Source of the DNA: an alpha proteobacterium 3107 | GTDB taxonomy: Bacteria; Pseudomonadota; Alphaproteobacteria; Rhodobacterales; Rhodobacteraceae | Direction of reading: 5' to 3' | NCBI GenBank assembly: GCA_001483205.1 | Contig: JPPB01000294.1 | Coordinates: forward strand, 1 to 9,667 | Length of the DNA: 9,667 nucleotides | Shown: positions 5,687 through 9,667 of the stretch, piece after piece | How the letters are laid out: each line of letters starts with the position of its first letter | Numbering within the stretch: position 1 is the stretch's first letter | Translations under genes and position numbers: made by a program | The notes under the pieces: model-generated | What the model was told of the DNA's origin: nothing | The model's input: only the letters and a program-made list of their open reading frames with translations | The model's database searches: none

Positions 5687-7081
5687 TCAAATATGAACGA
5701 CACGCCCCCAGGCGTCGAGCACCGCCTCGTGCATGGCCTCGGACAGGGTGGGATGGGGGAACACCGTCTGCATCAGGTCCGCTTCCGTGGTCTCCAGCCG
5801 ACGCCCCACCACATAGCCATGGATCAGTTCAGTCACCTCCGGCCCGATCATATGCGCGCCCAGCAACTCGCCGGTCCTGCCATCAAAGACCGTCTTGATC
5901 ATGCCCTCGGTCTGTCCCAGCGCAATCGCCTTGCCGTTGCCGATGAACGGAAAACGGCCAACCCTGACCTCATGGCCAAGCGCCCTTGCCTGCGCCTCGG
6001 TATGGCCGACGCTTGCCACCTGAGGATGGCAATAGGTGCATCCGGCGATCTGCTCGGGCCTGACCGGGTGCGCGTCCGCGCCGGCAATCAGATCGGCCAC
6101 CATCACGCCCTCATGGGACGCCTTATGCGCCAGCCACGGCGGACCGGCAACATCACCGATGGCATAGAGGCCATCCACCCCCGTGCGGCAAAACTCATCC
6201 GTCGTCACATGGGTGCGGTCAATGCTGACGCCGAGCGCCTCCAGCCCCAAACCCTCAACATTGCCGACAATGCCGACCGCCGCGATCACGGTATCAAAGC
6301 TCTGGCTGACGGTCTTGCCGCCGGTCTCAATATGGGCGACGGCCTCGCCCCTGCCCCGGTCAAGCCGCTGAACCGTGGCCTTTTCCATGATCTTCATCCC
6401 CTGCCGCGCGAATTGCTTTTTCGCCAGGGCACTGATTTCGGCGTCCTCAACCGGCAGGATACGGTCCATCACCTCGACAATGGTGGTGTCCGCGCCAAGG
6501 GTGCTGAAGAACGAGGCAAACTCGACCCCGATCGCACCGGAACCCACGACCAGCAGTTTTTTCGGCATTCGTGGCGGGCGCAGGGCGTGTTTGTATGTCC
6601 AGACCAGATCGCCGTCGGCCTCCAGCCCCGGCAACTCGCGGGCGCGGGCACCGGTGGCAAGGATGATATGCGCGGCGGTAAGCTCTTCCGTGCCGTTGCT
6701 GCCCGTCACCGTGACCTTGCCGGGGGCGGGGATGGTGGCCTCGCCCATCACCACGGTGATTTTGTTCTTCTTCATCAGGTGGCGGACACCGCCCGACAGT
6801 TGCGCCGCAACATCGCGGGAGCGTTTCACGACCGCATCAAGGTCAAAGCCCGGCGTCCCGGCCTTCAGCCCGAACTCGCCCGCCCGCTGTATCAGGTGAA
6901 AGACCTCTGCCGAGCGCAGCATGGCCTTGGTGGGGATACAGCCCCAGTTGAGGCAGACGCCGCCAAGCGCGTCACGCTCCACGATCGCGGCCTTGAGACC
7001 AAGCTGCGCGGCGCGGATGGCCGCCACATACCCGCCGGGTCCGGCCCCGATCACAACCACGTCGAATGATTTATCAGACAT
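5687..7081 (-). CDS. lpdA: Dihydrolipoyl dehydrogenase (E3)
   Basis: 464 residues. This flavoprotein reoxidises the dihydrolipoyl groups of 2-oxoacid dehydrogenase complexes and reduces NAD. The FAD-binding GAGPGG is at 12-17, and the redox disulfide Cys43/Cys48 is in GGVCLNWGCIP. The NAD-binding GSGAIG is at 180-185, and the second FAD contact is in YAIGDVAG (307-313). The dimer-interface His443/Glu448 pair is in HPTLSE near the C-terminus. The CLNWGCIPTK form is the one usually seen in the pyruvate dehydrogenase-associated E3 of alphaproteobacteria, an assignment from family knowledge rather than from neighbours, because no E1 or E2 gene lies in the window. The ATG at 7081 is chosen because the flavin fold begins at once and GGGGG lies 5 bases upstream; a GTG at 7087 would add two residues. 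Full repeat copy B lies about 105 bases upstream. Confidence 0.96.
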   Translation of the reverse strand: MSDKSFDVVVIGAGPGGYVAAIRAAQLGLKAAIVERDALGGVCLNWGCIPTKAMLRSAEVFHLIQRAGEFGLKAGTPGFDLDAVVKRSRDVAAQLSGGVRHLMKKNKITVVMGEATIPAPGKVTVTGSNGTEELTAAHIILATGARARELPGLEADGDLVWTYKHALRPPRMPKKLLVVGSGAIGVEFASFFSTLGADTTIVEVMDRILPVEDAEISALAKKQFARQGMKIMEKATVQRLDRGRGEAVAHIETGGKTVSQSFDTVIAAVGIVGNVEGLGLEALGVSIDRTHVTTDEFCRTGVDGLYAIGDVAGPPWLAHKASHEGVMVADLIAGADAHPVRPEQIAGCTYCHPQVASVGHTEAQARALGHEVRVGRFPFIGNGKAIALGQTEGMIKTVFDGRTGELLGAHMIGPEVTELIHGYVVGRRLETTEADLMQTVFPHPTLSEAMHEAVLDAWGRVVHI

Positions 7082-7123
7082 ACGCACCCCCGGCCCGTTT
7101 CCTGTCGGTTCAAAGATAGTTTG

Positions 7124-7152
7124 ACCTTAAACCATCTCTGTCGGCGTGACAA
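7124..7152 (-). promoter_or_regulatory. Possible promoter for lpdA
   Basis: On the minus strand TTGTCA (7152-7147) and TAAGGT (7129-7124) are 17 bases apart, with the lpdA ATG about 42 bases further on. The -35 box is good (5 of 6) and the -10 box is weak. A perfect TATAAT sits nearby at 7180-7175 but lacks a good -35 partner, so the true start of transcription is open. Confidence 0.3.
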
Positions 7153-7185
7153 TGACAGGCCCGGCAGGCATGGGATTATACGTGG

Positions 7186-7398
7186 AAGACTTCTGCATGA
7201 TGGCGTAGCCGGGCAGCCACCTGCCTGGGCGGGCGCTTTTCGTGATGGTCCACACTGGCGATGGTCTTGTCATAAAGTCCATACGCCCCAACGGGTTGAG
7301 GCGTCTATAAGCGCCTGCCGGGGGGCAGGCAGGCGCTGCCCAGGCAGTTCCGCCGGGCGGATGGTTTAGCCATTGACGCGCCAATATGCAGGGGTCTC
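7186..7398 (+). mobile_element. Full-length copy B (213 bp) of the intergenic repeat
   Basis: It begins with AAGACTTCTGCATGATGG and ends with CCAATATGCAGGGGTCTC, in the same orientation as copy A and collinear with it throughout, apart from about 3 bases of indels. The inverted termini, the GCCTGCCTGGGCGGGCGC segment near the left end and the internal hairpin are all kept. No 5-bp flanking duplication is visible (CGTGG on the left, TGCCA on the right), so it is either older or inserted differently. With the bases on each side it makes up the only gap of more than 300 bp in the window (7088-7429). The remaining unexplained parts are the lpdA leader (7088-7185) and about 31 bases after the DUF924 stop, in which I see nothing further. 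Confidence 0.88.
7311..7336. repeat. Internal hairpin of repeat copy B
   Basis: Arms GCGCCTGCC (7311-7319) and GGCAGGCGC (7328-7336) pair perfectly. The sequence is identical to the hairpin of copy A at 3883-3908. Confidence 0.75.
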
Positions 7399-7429
7399 TG
7401 CCACTTACGGCAGGGCGGACGACAGAGGG

Positions 7430-8005
7430 TCAGGCGCTGACCGCCTGCACGGCAGAGGCATACCCGCCGCCTTTCAGAAACTCCGCCTCGGGTTTGGTCA
7501 GCGGCCGGTCAAGGGCCTCATTCCGATAGGGAAAGCGCCCGAACCGCCGGATCACGTCACGATGGGCCTTGGCGTGAACGATATGATGTTTGCCGCTCTC
7601 CGGCATCCGGGTCAGCATCAGGCACACGCAACGCTCCTGATCACACAGGCATTCCGAGTGCATCAGCGGCAGATAGAAAAACTGGCGCTCCGGCTCCGGC
7701 ACACGCATGTCCCAGCGGCGGTCGATGGCCTTTTTGGCGACAGAGAGCGCCTTTGCATCGGTTGCAAACGCCTCGCCGGTGCCGCGAAACATATTTCTGG
7801 GAAACTGATCGACAAGGATGAGGAACGCCAGCGTTTCCTCGGGGCGCATCATCCAGTCCGGGGGCAGCTCGCCATCCTTCGCCGCCTGCCAGGTGGTTTC
7901 AAAACGCGCCCGTATATCGGCATCAAGCGCGGGGTCGGCGTCATACCAGCGCGCCGGGCCGACTTCTTTCAGCCAATAGTTCAGAACACTGCTCGGGTCT
8001 TGCAC
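7430..8005 (-). CDS. DUF924 family protein
   Basis: 191 residues. The family is alpha-helical (TPR-like) and of unknown biochemical function, so no role is proposed. The family pattern is clear: SVLNYWLKEVGPARWY near the start, LAFLILVDQFPRNMFRGTGEAFATDAKAL at the centre, PEPERQFFYLPLMHSE, and HAKAHRDVIRRFGRFPYRN near the end. The start is GTG at 8005, giving a protein that begins just before the conserved SVLNYWL; GGAGG lies 8 bases upstream. The frame is open to 8197, but those extra 64 residues would overlap the MFS gene, are Arg-rich and match nothing. Residues 119-128 hold four cysteines as CLCDQERCVC (CxCx4CxC), at a spot where other family members I recall mostly lack this pattern. It follows the MFS gene by 88 bases, and its 3' side faces repeat copy B. 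Confidence 0.9.
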   Translation of the reverse strand: MQDPSSVLNYWLKEVGPARWYDADPALDADIRARFETTWQAAKDGELPPDWMMRPEETLAFLILVDQFPRNMFRGTGEAFATDAKALSVAKKAIDRRWDMRVPEPERQFFYLPLMHSECLCDQERCVCLMLTRMPESGKHHIVHAKAHRDVIRRFGRFPYRNEALDRPLTKPEAEFLKGGGYASAVQAVSA

Positions 8006-8013
8006 GGGTCTGC

Positions 8014-8018
8014 CCTCC
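8014..8018 (-). promoter_or_regulatory. Ribosome binding site deciding the GTG start of the DUF924 gene
   Basis: GGAGG on the minus strand, 8 bases from GTG at 8005. It supports the short protein over the open frame that extends to 8197. Confidence 0.7.
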
Positions 8019-8093
8019 GCTACGCAATTACGCGAAACACCCCAGACATATTCAGCGTTACAGAGTTTTTGCGCTTTGACAACATAAATTTTT

Positions 8094-9359
8094 TCACTGT
8101 TCCGGGGTGTTGCCGGTTTCCTCTGTCGAGGCATCCAGAAACACCTCTTGCGCGGCCTCCATCGCCACCGGCGTGGCAGAGGCCGAAATCGGCGCATAGG
8201 ATACGGTTTCCTCGACGCTGGCCGCCGGGCGTTGGGTCATCCGATACCCGGCATAGACGGTAATGGCGAGCAGCAGGACCGCCAGATAGACGAAAAACCC
8301 GTGCGCGCCCATCTCGCCCATGATCCAGCCGGTGATCAGCGGCCCGGCAATCGCCGCCAGCCCGTTCGTGAACACCATGGTTCCGGCGGCGGACGCCATT
8401 TCTTCGGGTTCCAGAAAATCATTGGCGTGCGCAATCAGCAACGCATAGAGCGGGTTGGACATGCCCCCGATCACGAAAGCCGAGATCAGCAGGATGATGT
8501 AGTTTTGCCCGGCGATGAACCCCAGCAGGGCACCGCACATACCGATAAATGCCACAATGGTGATCAGACGGCGCCGGTCCATACGGTCGGAAATCCATCC
8601 GATCGGGTATTGCAGCAGGACCGCGGCGATATAGAAGGTGGCGACGAAAACAGCAATCTGTCCGACGCTGAGTCCCGCCTCTGTGCCGTAAACCGACGCC
8701 ATTCCGAACTGGGCCGCGAAAATCGCCCCCAGCAGAAAGATGCCGACACAGCCAAGCGGAGAGCGGCGAAACAAGGTCCGCATCCGCATCGGCTTGGTGG
8801 TCTCGAACGAAGGCGTCGGCATGACGGACAGCAGGATCGGGGTGAAAGAGACCGACACCAGAACCGAAGGGATGATGAACAGGATAAAGCCCGACGGGTC
8901 ACCCGCCAGCATCAGCCCCTGGGCGGCGACGATACCGGTCATCTGCACAATCAGATAGAGCGACAGGGACTTGCCACGGTTTTCATTGGTGGCGGCGTTG
9001 TTGAGCCAGCTTTCGGCGGTGACGTAAACGCCCGAGAAGGAAAACCCGAACAGAATCCTTCCCACGGTCCAGGCCACCGGGTCGGCGAATGCCGGGTAAA
9101 GGATCAGGACAGCCGAAACCAGCGACCCCAGCGCCGCGAACACCCGCACATGGCCGACGCGCCGAATCATTTCGGGGGCCAGTTTCGACCCGCCCAGAAA
9201 GCCGACGAAATAGCCGGACATGACCACCGACATCTCGAAGGTGGAAAACCCTTCCAGGCCGCCCCTGATACCCAGAAGCGTGCTCTGCATCCCGTTGCCG
9301 ACCATCAGGAACAGGATACCCAGCAGCAACGCCCATGAATTGGCAAGAACCTGTATCAT
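8094..9359 (-). CDS. MFS transporter, YcaD-like
   Basis: 421 residues with about 12 hydrophobic segments, typical of the major facilitator superfamily of inner-membrane secondary transporters. Features recalling the YcaD branch are YFVGFLGGSKLAPEMIRRVGH (end of helix 2 and loop 2-3) and ILFGFSFSGVYVTAESWLNN followed by NRGKSLS. The middle loop, about residues 185-205, is hydrophilic and basic (KPMRMRTLFRRSP). WISDRMDRRRLI is the repeated MFS loop motif in the second half. A hydrophilic Ala/Glu/Ser-rich cytoplasmic tail of about 50 residues ends the protein. Substrate cannot be predicted. The ATG at 9359 has AGAGG 6 bases upstream. The gene follows queA by 73 bases, so co-transcription is possible. 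The 88 bases after it, before DUF924, are A/T-rich and hold no clear promoter or terminator. Confidence 0.9.
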   Translation of the reverse strand: MIQVLANSWALLLGILFLMVGNGMQSTLLGIRGGLEGFSTFEMSVVMSGYFVGFLGGSKLAPEMIRRVGHVRVFAALGSLVSAVLILYPAFADPVAWTVGRILFGFSFSGVYVTAESWLNNAATNENRGKSLSLYLIVQMTGIVAAQGLMLAGDPSGFILFIIPSVLVSVSFTPILLSVMPTPSFETTKPMRMRTLFRRSPLGCVGIFLLGAIFAAQFGMASVYGTEAGLSVGQIAVFVATFYIAAVLLQYPIGWISDRMDRRRLITIVAFIGMCGALLGFIAGQNYIILLISAFVIGGMSNPLYALLIAHANDFLEPEEMASAAGTMVFTNGLAAIAGPLITGWIMGEMGAHGFFVYLAVLLLAITVYAGYRMTQRPAASVEETVSYAPISASATPVAMEAAQEVFLDASTEETGNTPEQ

Positions 9360-9387
9360 GTTTGGCCTCTTTGATCCTCGCAGGTTC

Positions 9388-9418
9388 CCCCTACACCCGT
9401 GATCGCGCCCCTACGCCC
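9388..9418. repeat. Pair of 11-bp direct repeats 20 bp apart upstream of the MFS gene
   Basis: CCCCTACACCC (9388-9398) and CCCCTACGCCC (9408-9418) match at 10 of 11 positions, with a period of 20 bases, close to two helical turns. They lie in the queA-MFS gap, 29 bases upstream of the MFS start. A pair of operator half-sites is possible but untested; chance in C-rich DNA is not excluded. Confidence 0.35.
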
Positions 9419-9432
9419 ATGTCCGCGACACT

Positions 9433-9667
9433 TCAAGGCGCGTTTAGACAAAATTCGCGCTTTTTGCGGCCATTCCCATCGTCCCCCGGAACCAGAAGCG
9501 ACGCATCCCCGTAAGAAAAGAACCGATAGCCGTCCGCCACGGCATGGGCATAGATTTTGCTGATCGTTTCCCGCCCCATCAGGGCCGAGACCAGCATCAG
9601 CAGGGTTGATTTCGGCAGGTGGAAATTGGTCATCAGCGCGTCGGTGATGCGAAAGGCATAGCCGGGC
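9433..9667 (-). CDS. queA: S-adenosylmethionine:tRNA ribosyltransferase-isomerase QueA, 3' part only
   Basis: The last 77 codons and TGA stop are present; the rest lies beyond the right edge. QueA transfers the ribosyl part of SAM to 7-aminomethyl-7-deazaguanine in tRNA, giving epoxyqueuosine. The visible part reads [11 protein letters not shown], then [18 protein letters not shown], then [20 protein letters not shown], which are hallmark C-terminal blocks of the family. The frame is continuous from base 9667; the internal ATG at 9633 is not a start. It ends 73 bases before the MFS start, so the minus-strand gene series enters the window here. Confidence 0.95.
   Translation of the reverse strand, partial: PGYAFRITDALMTNFHLPKSTLLMLVSALMGRETISKIYAHAVADGYRFFSYGDASLLVPGDDGNGRKKREFCLNAP

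Noticed and set aside
5066..7069. A 667-codon open frame on the plus strand
   Set aside because: It runs antisense through gpmI and lpdA, both of which have complete catalytic motifs. Long antisense frames are common in GC-rich DNA, and the translation shows no domain.
7127..7384. An 85-codon minus-strand frame through repeat copy B, and a similar plus-strand frame at 7121-7369
   Set aside because: They lie mainly in the repeat and use different frames from those open over copy A. This fits GC-rich openness of a repeat rather than a gene.
7181..7403. A target-site duplication around copy B
   Set aside because: Flanking bases CGTGG and TGCCA do not match in direct orientation, and shifting the ends by a few bases did not help.
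8006..8197. Longer N-terminus for the DUF924 protein
   Set aside because: The extra residues overlap the MFS gene, are Arg-rich and unlike the family, while a GGAGG-GTG pair gives the expected start at 8005.
8148..9338. A 396-codon open frame on the plus strand
   Set aside because: It is antisense to the MFS gene, and its translation is low-complexity, rich in Arg, Gln, His and Asp. The transporter on the other strand has clear membrane segments and motifs.
1..9667. CRISPR array, tRNA, rRNA, transposase, prophage or defence genes
   Set aside because: No regularly spaced repeats of CRISPR type, no cloverleaf-like or rRNA sequence recognised, and every substantial coding frame is accounted for by core metabolic or envelope genes.

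Overview
The window is a GC-rich bacterial chromosome segment. Its protein families point to an alphaproteobacterium, probably Rhodobacterales/Rhodobacteraceae: a PDH-type dihydrolipoyl dehydrogenase, and a run of phosphoglycerate mutase, EnvC-like activator, CtpA protease and RppH. The taxonomic call is an inference from protein style and gene order, not a database result.

Eight of the nine genes lie on the minus strand. In the direction of transcription they are: queA (3' end only, cut by the right edge), an MFS transporter, a DUF924 protein, lpdA, gpmI, an EnvC-like LytM protein, ctpA and rppH. The ninth gene, a ureohydrolase of the agmatinase family, runs on the plus strand from the left edge and converges on rppH. 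Most genes are housekeeping: tRNA queuosine modification, the E3 subunit of 2-oxoacid dehydrogenases, glycolysis, cell-wall/periplasmic processing and mRNA 5'-end processing. The EnvC-like gene and ctpA are separated by 3 bases, and the ctpA ribosome site lies inside the end of the EnvC-like gene.

The unusual content is between the genes. A short non-autonomous repeat with terminal inverted repeats (core AGACYTCTGCATA) occurs in four gaps: full-length copies at 3759-3968 and 7186-7398, an internally deleted 72-bp copy at 648-719, and a lone terminus near 5611-5629. I cannot attach a published name to it. It behaves like a MITE or palindromic intergenic repeat.

The copy at 3759-3968 is the most informative. 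It is flanked by a 5-bp direct repeat (TTCAT; ATGAA on the gene strand). One repeat contains the gpmI stop and the other the start of the EnvC-like gene. Removing the element and one repeat leaves the two genes joined by a classical ATGA stop/start overlap. The insertion therefore split a coupled gene pair without damaging either, and the element carries a 72-codon open frame that begins at one ATGA and ends at the other.

I saw no rRNA, tRNA, CRISPR array, prophage, transposase or defence gene. Apart from the repeat family this is an ordinary core-genome region.
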